From assembly GCA_000198515.1 (NCBI GenBank), contig FP929140.1, positions 3,322,527 through 3,386,526 on the forward strand: 64,000 nucleotides of DNA, given 5' to 3'. The first letter of the stretch is position 1. Every line of letters begins with the position of its first letter. A model generated the notes under the pieces. That model did not search any database and was not told where the DNA came from. It saw only the letters and a list, made by a program, of their open reading frames with translations. Position numbers and translations under genes: made by a program. Source of the DNA: a gamma proteobacterium HdN1 (GTDB taxonomy: Bacteria; Pseudomonadota; Gammaproteobacteria; Pseudomonadales; Ketobacteraceae). This document shows positions 18,291 through 27,139 of the stretch, one piece after another.

Positions 18291-19853
18291 TCAGCAGTGT
18301 TCTTGCGGAAAACACTGCCCCACCTCAAACCCCACAATATTCCTCGTATCCTTACTAAACTCCACGCCAATTAAATGCACCGGCCCATCGTTACGATACT
18401 TGTCCGCATAGGCGCGATCTTTGATCTGCTGTAGCGCCCGTCCTTCAGGCGCAAGCTCCACCACTTTGAATTCAAATAAATAGACGTGCCCTGCAAAGTG
18501 CACCGTCATATCAATACGGCCGTGGTTGGTAGCGTCCTCCGTGGTAATGTCCAGCCCAAGCGCCGCGAAATAGCTGTAGAAAATACTGGCCCAGTAGCCT
18601 TCGTATTGGGCGATTGGACTGTTGCGATACCAATCGTGGGGAATGGTCGCGAAAAAAGAGTGGAATAGATCGCGCATGGCGGGAATATTGTTGGACAGTA
18701 ATATCTCGTACAGCCGACCGATTTGAGGTTGTATAATCGCCAGCCCACCACATAGCTCCCCCAGCAATCGGTCATGCAGGGCTGATTTCACTTCCATGTT
18801 TGGGAACCGTAAGGTGATGATGATACGCCCAGGAATAAATCGAGCATGATCAATCGTCACATAACCCGCCTGAAACATCAGCGCTTCCACGGGAATATTG
18901 TCTACGTCAAAGGTAGAAAGCAGAGCGTCTGAGGTGATGGATTTGCCAAGTTCGGGGGTGAATTGATGGCGTTTAGCGAGCAGCTTAATTAAAAAACTAG
19001 GCGTGCCGGTTTCAAACCACCAAGGGCGGAAGCTGCGATTACGAAATAGCAGAAGCAAATAAAACGGGTTGTAAACCGAATCGCCCAACCAATTGTAGCC
19101 GTTATACCAACGCTTGATTTCTTCACGATCCAGCCCCTCAAGCTCGGGCGCAAAAACCGTGTCTACGTCCGGATCGGTATAGCCGCAGATGGCGCTGTAT
19201 TCTGCGCTAAGGGTAATGTCTTCGAGATTATTCAGCCCTGAAAACAGGCTGACTTTGCTGAATTTCGAAACCCCTGTCAGAAAGGCAAAGCGGATATAGG
19301 CATCGTTGTCTTTAATTACCGAATAAAGATCCTTGAGTGCTTCGCGCATGGCAAGGGCGATTTCGCGGTCTTCGATTCGATCCAGAATGGGTTTGTCGTA
19401 CTCATCCACGAGCACTACCACCCGCTGACCGGTGCGTTCGGCAAGGCGTATGATCAGGCGTCTGAAACGGCTGCGCGCGTCGGGATATTCGGCGGGCAAA
19501 CCGAAGGCTTCTTCCAGCGTGCCTAGCTGCTCGTTCAGGCTTCGCCCTAAATCCTCCACCGAAGCCAGCGACGCCCCGCCAAAGCTGATCCGAATCACCG
19601 GATACTTTACCGACCAATCCCAGTGTTTTTCGGCGTACAGGCCTTTGAACAAGGCTTCATTGCCTTCGAACAGCTCTTTTAGCGTGTCCAGAAACAGGCT
19701 TTTGCCAAAACGGCGCGGGCGGGAGAGGAAAAAGTGCGTGCCTTGAGTGATCAGCCGCAGCGCCAGCGGGGTTTTATCGACGTAGTAGCACGCATCATCC
19801 TCGCGGATTTTAGCGAAGGTCTGGATGCCGATGGGCAGGCGTTTGCGTTGCAT
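18291..19853 (-). CDS. AAA-ATPase-like / PD-(D/E)XK nuclease domain protein, copy 3
   Basis: The third paralogue, 520 residues from the ATG at 19853. The frame is open to 19937, but the conserved family N-terminus MQRKRLPIGIQT and comparison with copies 1 and 2 put the start at 19853. The first about 45 residues differ from the other copies ('FAKIREDDACYYVDKT', 'LITQGTHFFLSRP'), while P-loop-like SRPRRFGKS is conserved. Residues about 93-160 match copy 1 and the nuclease end matches copy 2, so this copy combines segments of both. It has its own C-terminal tail (GQCFPQEHC). One substitution, D to Y in 'SVYNPFYLLLLF', falls in a segment otherwise invariant here. It lies 3' to 3' with the RHS locus and forms a direct repeat with copy 2. 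Confidence 0.8.
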   Translation of the reverse strand: MQRKRLPIGIQTFAKIREDDACYYVDKTPLALRLITQGTHFFLSRPRRFGKSLFLDTLKELFEGNEALFKGLYAEKHWDWSVKYPVIRISFGGASLASVEDLGRSLNEQLGTLEEAFGLPAEYPDARSRFRRLIIRLAERTGQRVVVLVDEYDKPILDRIEDREIALAMREALKDLYSVIKDNDAYIRFAFLTGVSKFSKVSLFSGLNNLEDITLSAEYSAICGYTDPDVDTVFAPELEGLDREEIKRWYNGYNWLGDSVYNPFYLLLLFRNRSFRPWWFETGTPSFLIKLLAKRHQFTPELGKSITSDALLSTFDVDNIPVEALMFQAGYVTIDHARFIPGRIIITLRFPNMEVKSALHDRLLGELCGGLAIIQPQIGRLYEILLSNNIPAMRDLFHSFFATIPHDWYRNSPIAQYEGYWASIFYSYFAALGLDITTEDATNHGRIDMTVHFAGHVYLFEFKVVELAPEGRALQQIKDRAYADKYRNDGPVHLIGVEFSKDTRNIVGFEVGQCFPQEHC

Positions 19854-20038
19854 GGACGGGGCGGCCTCGTGGGGGGATTTCGGCATGGTAGCATAGACGG
19901 GGTTGTTCGTGGTTTGCGGGCTTTGCGCGCCCTCCATGTCAAGCTAGTTTTCACCCCCTACTTTACAACGAACGAGACGCGGCCCGCTGGGAAGGCGCTC
20001 TGTGATGGGATCTACCCAAGTCCGGGCGCTTGAGAGAG

Positions 20039-20069
20039 CCCCTATGTCGCAGTCGGTGCGCCATAGGGG
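20039..20069 (-). terminator. hairpin at the end of the hsa operon
   Basis: CCCCTATG (20039-20046) pairs with CATAGGGG (20062-20069), with an inner CGCA/TGCG stem and a GTCGG loop. It lies 15 bases beyond the stop of the aldolase gene, the last gene of the minus-strand operon. The trailing sequence on that strand is only moderately pyrimidine-rich (CTCTCTC), so it may be a weak terminator or an mRNA end-stabilising hairpin. Confidence 0.5.
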
Positions 20070-20083
20070 AAGGTTTGCGTCGA

Positions 20084-21109
20084 TTAGCGCAGTTTCTTCG
20101 CCATTTCCATCGCCACATCTTCAATCAAGTCTTCTTGGCCACCAATCGCTTTGCGGCGGGCCATTTCGAGCAGGATTTGTTGTGCGGGAACGCCATATTT
20201 GGCGCTGGCGCGGCGGGCAAACAGCAGGAAGGAGGAGTACACGCCTGCATATCCCAAGGTGAGGGCTTCGCGGGAAATCCGAATCACGTGATCCATGATG
20301 GGCACAACGCGATCTTCTGCCACGTCCATGAGTTTGAAAATATCCACGCCCATTAAATCCGCACCGGCCATATCCATCACGGCGGCGAAAATTTCCAGCG
20401 GGGTGTTGCCAGAACCTGCGCCGAGGCCCGCGGCGGAGCCGTCGATGCGATTTGCCCCCGCAGTAACGGCGGCCATAGAGTTGGCAACGCCTAACGCCAA
20501 GTTGTGGTGGCCGTGAAAGCCTACTTCGGTTTCCGGCTTCAGGTGTTGACGCAGGATGCTTACGCGTGCGGCAACATCATTCGGCAGCATGTGGCCGGCG
20601 GAGTCGGTGCAGTAAATGCAGTTGGCGCCGTAGGATTCCATGAGTTTTGCTTGTTCGAGCAGATGCTCGGGGCTCACCATGTGGGCCATCATCAGAAAGC
20701 CAACGGTGTCCAAACCCATTTTGCGGGAAAGGCCGATGTGCTGTTCGGATACGTCTGCTTCGGTGCAGTGGGTGGCCACACGAATGCAGTGAACGCCTAC
20801 ATTGGCCGCCATTTTCAGGTCGTCCAAGGTGCCGATGCCTGGCAGCAATAACGCCGAGACTTTGGCTTGCGTGAGTTTTGGAATTACGGCAGCCAGATAT
20901 TCTTCGTCGCTTGCGGCGGGAAAGCCGTAGTTGACCGACGCACCGCCTAAGCCGTCGCCGTGGGTGATTTCGATCATCGGCACGCCGGCTTGGTCGAGGC
21001 CGGTGGCGATTTCGATCATCTGTTCGATGCTGATTTTCTGACGTTGTGGATGCATGCCATCGCGCAGGCACATATCGTGTAGCAGTACTTTTTTGCCTTT
21101 GAATTCCAT
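20084..21109 (-). CDS. hsaF: 4-hydroxy-2-oxovalerate (2-oxoacid) aldolase
   Basis: A 341-residue class II aldolase of the DmpG/BphI/HsaF family. It cleaves 4-hydroxy-2-oxoacids to pyruvate and an aldehyde, which it passes to its partner dehydrogenase. The N-terminus shows the metal and substrate site '[11 protein letters not shown]', and the metal-binding histidines are in '[11 protein letters not shown]'. Full family length. It is the last gene of the minus-strand operon, directly after the acylating aldehyde dehydrogenase with which such aldolases form a channelling complex. In the steroid pathway the substrate would be 4-hydroxy-2-oxohexanoate derived from rings A/B, giving propanal. Assignment of the steroid role depends on the HsaA/B-type genes in the same operon. 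Confidence 0.92.
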   Translation of the reverse strand: MEFKGKKVLLHDMCLRDGMHPQRQKISIEQMIEIATGLDQAGVPMIEITHGDGLGGASVNYGFPAASDEEYLAAVIPKLTQAKVSALLLPGIGTLDDLKMAANVGVHCIRVATHCTEADVSEQHIGLSRKMGLDTVGFLMMAHMVSPEHLLEQAKLMESYGANCIYCTDSAGHMLPNDVAARVSILRQHLKPETEVGFHGHHNLALGVANSMAAVTAGANRIDGSAAGLGAGSGNTPLEIFAAVMDMAGADLMGVDIFKLMDVAEDRVVPIMDHVIRISREALTLGYAGVYSSFLLFARRASAKYGVPAQQILLEMARRKAIGGQEDLIEDVAMEMAKKLR

Positions 21110-21141
21110 GGGAGTTCTCTCTTTACTCTTGATCTTGTGAA

Positions 21142-22050
21142 TTAACCGAGCGTGCCGTGGGCAATGGCATCGGCATACATTTCTGCGGTGCGCAATGCGG
21201 CAGCGGTCATAATGTCGAGGTTGCCGGAGTATTTCGGCAAAAAGTCGCCCAGCCCTTCGACGTTCAAGAAAATGGATACGCGGTGTTCATCAAATACGAG
21301 GTCATTGGTGAGGCGATAACCTGGCACGTATTTCTGCACTTCAGCTAGCATCGCGTGAACGGATTCGGTGATGCGCGCTTCATCGGGTTTGTCTTTGGTG
21401 AGGCAGTGCACCGTATCGCGCATGATGAGTGGCGGCTCGGCGGGGTTAACGATGATGATCGCTTTGCCCTTTTTGGCACCGCCAACGCGCTCAATTGCGC
21501 CTGCCGTGGTGCGGGTAAATTCGTCGATGTTTTTACGGGTGCCGGGGCCTACAGACTTGGAAGCAACCGTGGCAACGATTTCGCCGTATTCGACTTCTTG
21601 CACGCGGCTGACTGCGTACACCATCGGAATGGTGGCTTGTCCACCGCAGGTGACCATGTTGACGTTCTCTTTGCGGCCTTCTTTCAAAAGGCTGCCAAGG
21701 TTTACCGGCGGAATGCAAAACGGCCCGATGGCGGCAGGCGTAAGGTCGATCATGATGGCGCCTTGCTCGTTCACTTTGCGGGAGTTTTCGGCGTGAACGT
21801 AGGCAGAAGTCGCGTCGAAAACGATTTCGATGTTGTCTTCTTTCATGTGCGGCACAAGGCCGTCTACGCCTTGGGTGGAGACTTTCATGCCGAAATCGCG
21901 GGCGCGTTTGATGCCTTCGGATTCTTCAATGCCGACCATCCAGACAGGCTCGATCAACGGGCTGCGCATGGCTTTCATCAATAGATCAGTGCCGATATTG
22001 CCGGGGCCAATGATGGCGGCCCGGAGTTTTTTTGTTGGAGCTGTGGCCAT
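21142..22050 (-). CDS. hsaG: acetaldehyde/propanal dehydrogenase (CoA-acylating)
   Basis: A 302-residue DmpF/BphJ/HsaG-family enzyme that oxidises the aldehyde released by the partner aldolase to acyl-CoA with NAD+. The N-terminal Rossmann motif reads '[12 protein letters not shown]'. The catalytic cysteine is in '[16 protein letters not shown]' (about residue 132). AGGA with suitable spacing precedes the ATG at 22050. It sits between the hydratase and aldolase genes in the usual meta-pathway order. In this operon it would produce propionyl-CoA from the steroid-derived hexanoate. Confidence 0.92.
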   Translation of the reverse strand: MATAPTKKLRAAIIGPGNIGTDLLMKAMRSPLIEPVWMVGIEESEGIKRARDFGMKVSTQGVDGLVPHMKEDNIEIVFDATSAYVHAENSRKVNEQGAIMIDLTPAAIGPFCIPPVNLGSLLKEGRKENVNMVTCGGQATIPMVYAVSRVQEVEYGEIVATVASKSVGPGTRKNIDEFTRTTAGAIERVGGAKKGKAIIIVNPAEPPLIMRDTVHCLTKDKPDEARITESVHAMLAEVQKYVPGYRLTNDLVFDEHRVSIFLNVEGLGDFLPKYSGNLDIMTAAALRTAEMYADAIAHGTLG

Positions 22051-22091
22051 GATGTTTTCCTGTTCAATGCGGTGTGTGAGTGGAGCGTTGG

Positions 22092-22886
22092 TTAGGCAAA
22101 CTTAATTGTGCAGCTGCCTAGCCCTTCTAAATTCATGTGCATTTCATCGCCGGGTTTTACGGGTTCTAGCGGTACCAGTGAGCCGGAAAGAATGACTTCG
22201 CCTGCCTTAAATGGGATGCCAAATTCGCCCAAGGTATTGGCAAGCCATGCGACGGCGGTGAGCGGATTTCCCTGTACGGCAGAGCCTTTGCCGCTGCTGA
22301 GCGGTTCGCCGTTTTTGAATACATTCACGGTCAGATTCGGCAAATCCAGCGTTTTTGGATCGTGGCGTTCATCGCCCAATACATACACACCGCAAGAGGC
22401 GTTATCTGCGATGGTGTCCTGGATTTTGATTTTCCACTGGTGAATGCGTGAATCCACAATTTCAAAACAGGGAATAATGCACTCTGTCGCGGCAAGAACG
22501 TCGGCTTCGGTAACGCCCGGCCCTTTGAGATCGGATTTTAAGAGAAAGGCAATTTCCGCTTCTGCGCGAGGCTGGATTAGCTGGCCGGCAATTTTGACGG
22601 TGCTGCCGTTCTGGACTTCCATCGCATCGGTCAGAAAGCCGTAGTCCGGTTGGAAAACTCCGAGCATTTCCTGCACTGCGCGGCTGGTTACGCCGATTTT
22701 CTTGCCGACCACTTTTTCGTTGTCGCGCTGGAGGCGGCATTGCAGCATTGCATACGAGATGTGGTAGGCATCTTCGATTTCAATGTGTGGGATGCGGTCG
22801 GTTAACGGGGCCAGCGTTTGGCAGGCGCGCATGGCTTCATAGAGCTCTTCGCCAATCTGTTGGCGTTGTTCGGTGGACAGGCTCAT
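22092..22886 (-). CDS. hsaE: 2-keto-4-pentenoate hydratase family enzyme
   Basis: A 264-residue hydratase of the MhpD/DmpE/HsaE family, which adds water to 2-hydroxyalka-2,4-dienoates to give 4-hydroxy-2-oxoacids. Characteristic segments include '[23 protein letters not shown]' and the acidic metal-site stretch '[13 protein letters not shown]'. Its start overlaps the hydrolase stop by four bases (ATGA), so it is translationally coupled. Within this operon the expected substrate is 2-hydroxyhexa-2,4-dienoate released by the MCP hydrolase. Confidence 0.9.
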   Translation of the reverse strand: MSLSTEQRQQIGEELYEAMRACQTLAPLTDRIPHIEIEDAYHISYAMLQCRLQRDNEKVVGKKIGVTSRAVQEMLGVFQPDYGFLTDAMEVQNGSTVKIAGQLIQPRAEAEIAFLLKSDLKGPGVTEADVLAATECIIPCFEIVDSRIHQWKIKIQDTIADNASCGVYVLGDERHDPKTLDLPNLTVNVFKNGEPLSSGKGSAVQGNPLTAVAWLANTLGEFGIPFKAGEVILSGSLVPLEPVKPGDEMHMNLEGLGSCTIKFA

Positions 22887-23764
22887 GCTTCACTTCCCAA
22901 AAATTCGATGCTGCGGCGGTTGAATAAATCAGCATGTTCGATCATGACCCAATGGCCGGCGTTACTGAGGGTGATCATTTCCGCCTGCTTGCATCCGGTT
23001 ACAAGAGTTTCTGCGCCGCTAAGCGGGCAAAAACGATCCTTTGCGCCCCAGAATCCGAGCACAGGGCACTGGATTTCCGGCAACCGGGCCGACAGATTGG
23101 GAATCACCATACGCTTGAATACGGCTGGTGTTTGCGTTTGCAAAATGCGGAAGCGTTCGGTAATCAGTTCATCTGTGACGTGCTTTTTATCGTCTACGAT
23201 CAGCTGCAACACTTGTTTCAGGTAAGCAGGCGTAAATTCCGGGGAACCCAGCGGCACTTTGGTCATCGCCTGAATGCCTTCCATTTTCTGGAAGTAGGTG
23301 ATCTGGTCTTCCAAACCGCCGCAGCCCATCAATACAAGGCGCGTAACGCGCGCAGGGTGGGCCAAGGCAACGCCAAGGCTCACTGCCCCACCAAGGGAAT
23401 TGCCTACCAGAGAAAACTGCTCAATATCCAGCTGATCGGCAAATTCCGTTACCACATCCACGAAAAAATCCAGGGTGTAGTCAAGTTCCGGCTTATCGCT
23501 ATCGCCGAAGCCCGGCAAATCGGGCAATAAAACCTGAAAACCCGCATCGGCAAAGGCTTGTACGTTGTAGCGGAAATTCAGCCACGCGCTTGCGCCCGGC
23601 CCGCTGCCCTGCAGGAAAATCACGGTTTTCTTGTTGCCTGCACCGAAGCGGGTATAGTCGATTTTGATACCCTTCGCCACGCCACGCTCCAAAGTCAGAA
23701 TCTGGCTGGCGGGTTTTACTGGGATGGTTGCGTTCGCAGCGTTTGTAGAAGCAGAAAGCGTCAT
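22883..23764 (-). CDS. hsaD: alpha/beta-hydrolase, meta-cleavage product hydrolase (HsaD-like)
   Basis: A 293-residue alpha/beta-hydrolase of the BphD/HsaD group. It cleaves the carbon-carbon bond of the meta-cleavage product; in steroids this is 4,5-9,10-diseco product (4,9-DSHA) to HIP and 2-hydroxyhexadienoate. Visible family features are the oxyanion region 'LQGSGPGASAWLNFRYN', the nucleophile serine in 'VGNSLGGAVSLG' and the C-terminal histidine in 'NAGHWVMIEH'. It lies between the SDR and hydratase genes. The HIP released is the substrate of the FadD3-type ligase at 52.3-53.9 kb. Confidence 0.9.
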   Translation of the reverse strand: MTLSASTNAANATIPVKPASQILTLERGVAKGIKIDYTRFGAGNKKTVIFLQGSGPGASAWLNFRYNVQAFADAGFQVLLPDLPGFGDSDKPELDYTLDFFVDVVTEFADQLDIEQFSLVGNSLGGAVSLGVALAHPARVTRLVLMGCGGLEDQITYFQKMEGIQAMTKVPLGSPEFTPAYLKQVLQLIVDDKKHVTDELITERFRILQTQTPAVFKRMVIPNLSARLPEIQCPVLGFWGAKDRFCPLSGAETLVTGCKQAEMITLSNAGHWVMIEHADLFNRRSIEFLGSEA

Positions 23765-23768
23765 GTAA

Positions 23769-24632
23769 TTAACCTACCACTGCCGGATGAAATGGAACGG
23801 GGCCACCGAGCATATCGCGGTGAGAGTGTGGCTGTTTGCCGTCGATGTCTTTCACGCCGAGGGTGAGCCCGATTTCTGCACCAATCAGCGCTTGGCCACT
23901 TCTTTCCATTAAGGATGGATCGTTGTAGAGTGCGTCGATCACAAGGCCCGTGAACTGCGGCGTTTCCGCCATCTGGAAAAACGCTGCATACTGCTCAGGG
24001 TCAGCCGCCATGACTGCTGCAAGCCGTTCGGTGCGCAATACGCCCATCCAGATCGAAATGGCCGCAACCTTGAAGGGCTTGAGATCGTGCGCCATATCCC
24101 ACACCATTTTGTCGCTTCCCGCTTTCTGCGCGCCGTAGGCTGGCCCGTGCATATAGCAGGATGCGCCGGGAGAACTGGTGTTGACGATCAGCCCGTGTTG
24201 CTGGCGTGCCATGATTTTTGCCGCGTAATAACTTGCGACATAGGCCGAACGAAGGCCGACGTCGATCAGGTCTACAAGCCCGAGTGATTTCTCAAAAAAC
24301 GGGCCGGGTTTGACTAAATCGTCGTGTAAAGCCGCAGCGTTATTGATGAGAATGTCGAGGCGGCCTTGCTCTTTTTCAATGCGCTGAAAAAGTGCGGCGA
24401 CCTGAGCATCATCGGAGTGGTCGACTACGCAGGCAATACCGGTGCCGCCTTTTTCGGTGATCTCGTTAGCAGTCGCGAAAACTGTACCAGGAAGTGGAGC
24501 GTCGCCTTCTTTTTGGCTGCGGCCAGTGACATAGACGATGTCGCCCAGCCCGCCAAAGGCAAGTGCAATGCCTTTACCGGCGCCCCGAGAGGCACCGGTA
24601 ACGAGAATGACGCGAGGGTTTTTTTTATTCAT
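23769..24632 (-). CDS. short-chain dehydrogenase/reductase, steroid operon
   Basis: A 287-residue classical SDR. It has the NAD(P) motif 'TGASRGAGKGIALAFG', the structural 'NNAA' motif, and an active-site YxxxK in 'AYGAQKAGSD', with the serine in 'VNTSSPGAS'. The open frame starts at 24653, but GAGG at 10-base spacing favours the ATG at 24632. It is embedded between the HsaA-type oxygenase and the MCP hydrolase, so a hydroxysteroid or hydroxy-metabolite oxidoreductase role is likely. The exact substrate cannot be read from the sequence. The C-terminal 60 residues ('GVKDIDGKQPHSHRDMLGG') extend beyond the minimal SDR fold. Confidence 0.8.
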   Translation of the reverse strand: MNKKNPRVILVTGASRGAGKGIALAFGGLGDIVYVTGRSQKEGDAPLPGTVFATANEITEKGGTGIACVVDHSDDAQVAALFQRIEKEQGRLDILINNAAALHDDLVKPGPFFEKSLGLVDLIDVGLRSAYVASYYAAKIMARQQHGLIVNTSSPGASCYMHGPAYGAQKAGSDKMVWDMAHDLKPFKVAAISIWMGVLRTERLAAVMAADPEQYAAFFQMAETPQFTGLVIDALYNDPSLMERSGQALIGAEIGLTLGVKDIDGKQPHSHRDMLGGPVPFHPAVVG

Positions 24633-24665
24633 GTAAGGATAACCTCGGAACATTCTAAGGGTGAA

Positions 24666-25865
24666 TTACAGGAAAATGTCAGTACTTTCCAGCCCCAGTT
24701 GCACGCCGCCGTAATTGCGGCCAAATTGATAAGGATTATTGGCAACGTGTGCGCGGCCCGCCAGAATATCCAACACAAAGCGCTGCAGTTTGCTGCTGGT
24801 GAAAATTGCGCGGCCACCGCACATTTTTTGCAGTTCCAGCACTTCGGCAAGGCAAGCTTCCGGTACCGCAGCAGATTCGTAGCGGAACTGAATGCGCTTG
24901 GTAAGATCGGCAGCTTCGCCACGGCGAGCGCAGGCCATTAGCTCGTCAAACGTGGCGAACAGGCGCAGCTTGAGCTGATCTACCAGTGATTGAGCGCGAG
25001 CTACTGCCATTTGTGCATGTGGGTCTTCAGCAGTTTTGGAGCCGGTGTTGGTGCCGATGCGCTTGGATGCAACCTCACGGTAAGCGTTAATCGCGCCTTG
25101 CGTTGCGCCAATGGTGGAACCGGATACTGCGCGTGGGAACAATTGACCAAACGGAATCTGGTAGAGCGGAACGGTTTTGGAGTCGATACCGGGGTTGGTG
25201 CCACGGAAGCCGTCCAAGGAACTGTGGGTGCGGTATTCAGGAACGAAAGCATCTTCTACAACGATGTCGTTACTGCCAGTGCCTTTTAAGCCGAAGGTGT
25301 GCCAAGTATCCAGCACCTTGAAATCGCTGCGTGGTACGAGGAAGGTGCGATAATCCGGTGCAGGGTTTTTCTCGGTAGGAGGAACTACGCCGCCCAAGAA
25401 CACCCAGTCGCAGTGGTCGCAGCCGCTGGAGAACGCCCAGCGCCCGCTGAATTTGAAGCCGCCTTCTACTGGCGTTATTTTGCCTACCGGCATATACGAA
25501 GACGCAATCAATACGCTGGTGTCTTTGCTCCAGACGTCTTCTTGCGCTTTGAGATCGAACAGGGCGATCTGCCAATTGTGAACGGCAATTACGCCATAGA
25601 TCCACGCGGTGGACATACAGCCTTCGGCCAGCGCCATCTGGATTTCAAAGAACACCTGCGGATCCATTTCGTAGCCGCCCCAACGCTTGGGTTGCAGGAC
25701 GCGGAAAAAGCCGGCTTCCTGCATTTTTTGTACGGTTTCTACCGGAACTTTGCGGTCGGTTTCAGCCTTGGCAGCGTTTTCTGCAAGGTAGGGGATCATG
25801 TCGCGGGCGCGTTGGATTAGCACTTCGGCGCTTACGGCGTTTGGATCTTTTACTTGGGCAGTCAT
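24666..25865 (-). CDS. hsaA: flavin-dependent monooxygenase, 3-HSA hydroxylase oxygenase subunit (HsaA-like)
   Basis: A 399-residue group D flavin monooxygenase with an acyl-CoA dehydrogenase fold. Reduced flavin from a partner reductase lets it hydroxylate 3-HSA (the phenolic secosteroid) to the catechol 3,4-DHSA. The length and segments such as 'VLQPKRWGGYEMDPQVFFE', 'FSGRWAFSSGCDHCDWVFLGG' and 'FGLKGTGSNDIVVED' fit HsaA/TesA2. The reductase gene lies upstream in the same operon, 101 bases away. The product is the substrate of the HsaC-type dioxygenase, which in this genome sits 25 kb away at 51.3 kb. Confidence 0.9.
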   Translation of the reverse strand: MTAQVKDPNAVSAEVLIQRARDMIPYLAENAAKAETDRKVPVETVQKMQEAGFFRVLQPKRWGGYEMDPQVFFEIQMALAEGCMSTAWIYGVIAVHNWQIALFDLKAQEDVWSKDTSVLIASSYMPVGKITPVEGGFKFSGRWAFSSGCDHCDWVFLGGVVPPTEKNPAPDYRTFLVPRSDFKVLDTWHTFGLKGTGSNDIVVEDAFVPEYRTHSSLDGFRGTNPGIDSKTVPLYQIPFGQLFPRAVSGSTIGATQGAINAYREVASKRIGTNTGSKTAEDPHAQMAVARAQSLVDQLKLRLFATFDELMACARRGEAADLTKRIQFRYESAAVPEACLAEVLELQKMCGGRAIFTSSKLQRFVLDILAGRAHVANNPYQFGRNYGGVQLGLESTDIFL

Positions 25866-25966
25866 GGCGGTTCTCGCTTCCTGTTTTTGACGTTATTGTT
25901 GTTTAACGTTACTGCGTTGAACGTAGGCGTTTTTCTAGAGGATGTGCCGGTGTGCGGCGTGGGCGA

Positions 25967-26467
25967 TCAAACCGCTACTACTGGCTGATCAAGATCGGCA
26001 TAACGGCCTGCGTGGAATACCAGCGGGGGCAGTTTTTTGTTGTCAAACGCAACGACGCGGCCCAGCAGAATCACGTGGTCGCCGCCATCGTACAGGCGCT
26101 CGGTATCGCATTGGAAAACGGCGCTGTAATCCGCCAGAACAGGGATGCCGCCGTGCCCTTCGATGTGTTCAATATCTTTGAAGCGATCATCGCAGTTGGA
26201 GGCAAACTGAGCAGAGATGTGCTTTTGGTTGATATTGAGCACGTGGATGGCAAAATGCTTGGATTCTGCGAAAGCATCAAAGGCTTTGCAGGTTTTTGCT
26301 ACACTCCAGAGCACCAGCATGGGGTCGAGTGATACCGACGTAAAGCTGTTGGCCGTCATGCCGATTTTGTTGCCGGCGGCATCCAAAGTGGTGATGACGG
26401 TAACACCGGTTGGAAACTGGCCCAGTGCGTTGCGAAATTCACGAGTATCAATGGCTTGCGTGCTCAT
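25967..26467 (-). CDS. hsaB: flavin reductase, 3-HSA hydroxylase reductase subunit (HsaB-like)
   Basis: A 166-residue flavin reductase of the FMN-binding split-barrel family. It reduces free flavin with NAD(P)H for the HsaA-type oxygenase. Family segments are 'FRNALGQFPTGVTVITT', 'GMTANSFTSVSLDP' and 'HFAIHVLN'. AAGGGG precedes the ATG at 26467. It is the first gene of the minus-strand operon, so the operon promoter should lie in 26468-26725. Confidence 0.88.
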   Translation of the reverse strand: MSTQAIDTREFRNALGQFPTGVTVITTLDAAGNKIGMTANSFTSVSLDPMLVLWSVAKTCKAFDAFAESKHFAIHVLNINQKHISAQFASNCDDRFKDIEHIEGHGGIPVLADYSAVFQCDTERLYDGGDHVILLGRVVAFDNKKLPPLVFHAGRYADLDQPVVAV

Positions 26468-26509
26468 GGCGGCCCCTTGCGTTTCAGGTTTTATGTCAAT
26501 GTCGATCTG

Positions 26510-26560
26510 TAGTTAATGTCGACTTGTATTTAATGCTGGGTTCTATTTAATGCTGGGTTG
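26510..26560. repeat. 17-bp tandem repeat, about 3 units, upstream of hsaB
   Basis: Units with a 17-base period: a diverged one at 26510-26526, then two nearly perfect ones containing TATTTAATGCTGGGTT at 26527-26542 and 26544-26559. The array lies in the expected promoter region of the hsa operon. Confidence 0.7.
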
Positions 26561-26666
26561 TAGATCTGTGTCGATAGAAACATATTCGCAAAAGGGAAGG
26601 CGTAGCTGCCTACCCCAAATGGCCTAGGAAAGCGCAGCCGCCCGGTTTGCGCTGAATCTTCCACCT

Positions 26667-26705
26667 GCACGAGCCTTCGTGCCTAGCTCGCACGAGCCTT
26701 CGTGC
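26667..26705. repeat. two identical small hairpins in direct repeat
   Basis: The self-complementary 16-mer GCACGAGCCTTCGTGC (stem GCACGA/TCGTGC) occurs at 26667-26682 and again at 26690-26705, 23 bases apart, both followed by CTA. The second copy ends 20 bases before the thioesterase start. It could be a terminator-like, attenuator-like or protein-binding repeat; there is no T tract. Confidence 0.6.
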
Positions 26706-26725
26706 CTAAAAAGTCAGGAAAAATC

Positions 26726-27130
26726 ATGTTTTCAATGGTCGTATCCCCCCGTTTTTACGAAACCGACGCCTTCGGGCACATTAACAACACGGTGCTGCCG
26801 GGGTGGTTCGAAACGGCGCGAGAGCCGATTTTTCGGCTGTTTACCAACGATTCCGACCTCACCCGCATCAATTTGATTCTGGCGCGCATCGAAGTCGATT
26901 TCGTAGCGCAAACCTATTACGGAAAGGAAGTCACACTGAAAACCGGCATTGAGCGGGTCGGAAATTCCTCGTTTGTGGTCTGGCAGGCAGCTTATCAAGA
27001 AGGCGCGCTGGTGGCGCGCGGCAAGGCGGTGCAGGTTTATTTCAGCCAGCAGACTCAGAAATCTGAGCCGCTGCCGGATCATTATCGAATCAAACTGGAA
27101 GCCTTAGTGAGCGCGCCGCCGCAATCGTAA
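26726..27130 (+). CDS. acyl-CoA thioesterase, 4HBT/hotdog family
   Basis: A 134-residue single hotdog-domain thioesterase of the YbgC/4-hydroxybenzoyl-CoA thioesterase type. The active-site aspartate region reads 'FYETDAFGHINNTVLPGW'. The frame is open from a GTG at 26702, but AGGA at 6-base spacing supports the ATG at 26726. It is divergent from the steroid operon and may release CoA from pathway intermediates. It converges with the next gene, leaving only nine bases. Confidence 0.82.
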   Translation: MFSMVVSPRFYETDAFGHINNTVLPGWFETAREPIFRLFTNDSDLTRINLILARIEVDFVAQTYYGKEVTLKTGIERVGNSSFVVWQAAYQEGALVARGKAVQVYFSQQTQKSEPLPDHYRIKLEALVSAPPQS

Positions 27131-27139
27131 GCGAAGCGA

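Noticed and set aside
9488-19937. Transposase interpretation of the three repeated genes
   Set aside because: They lack DDE or other transposase motifs and have no terminal inverted repeats or target duplications; the P-loop-like and PD-(D/E)XK motifs fit the AAA-ATPase-like family.
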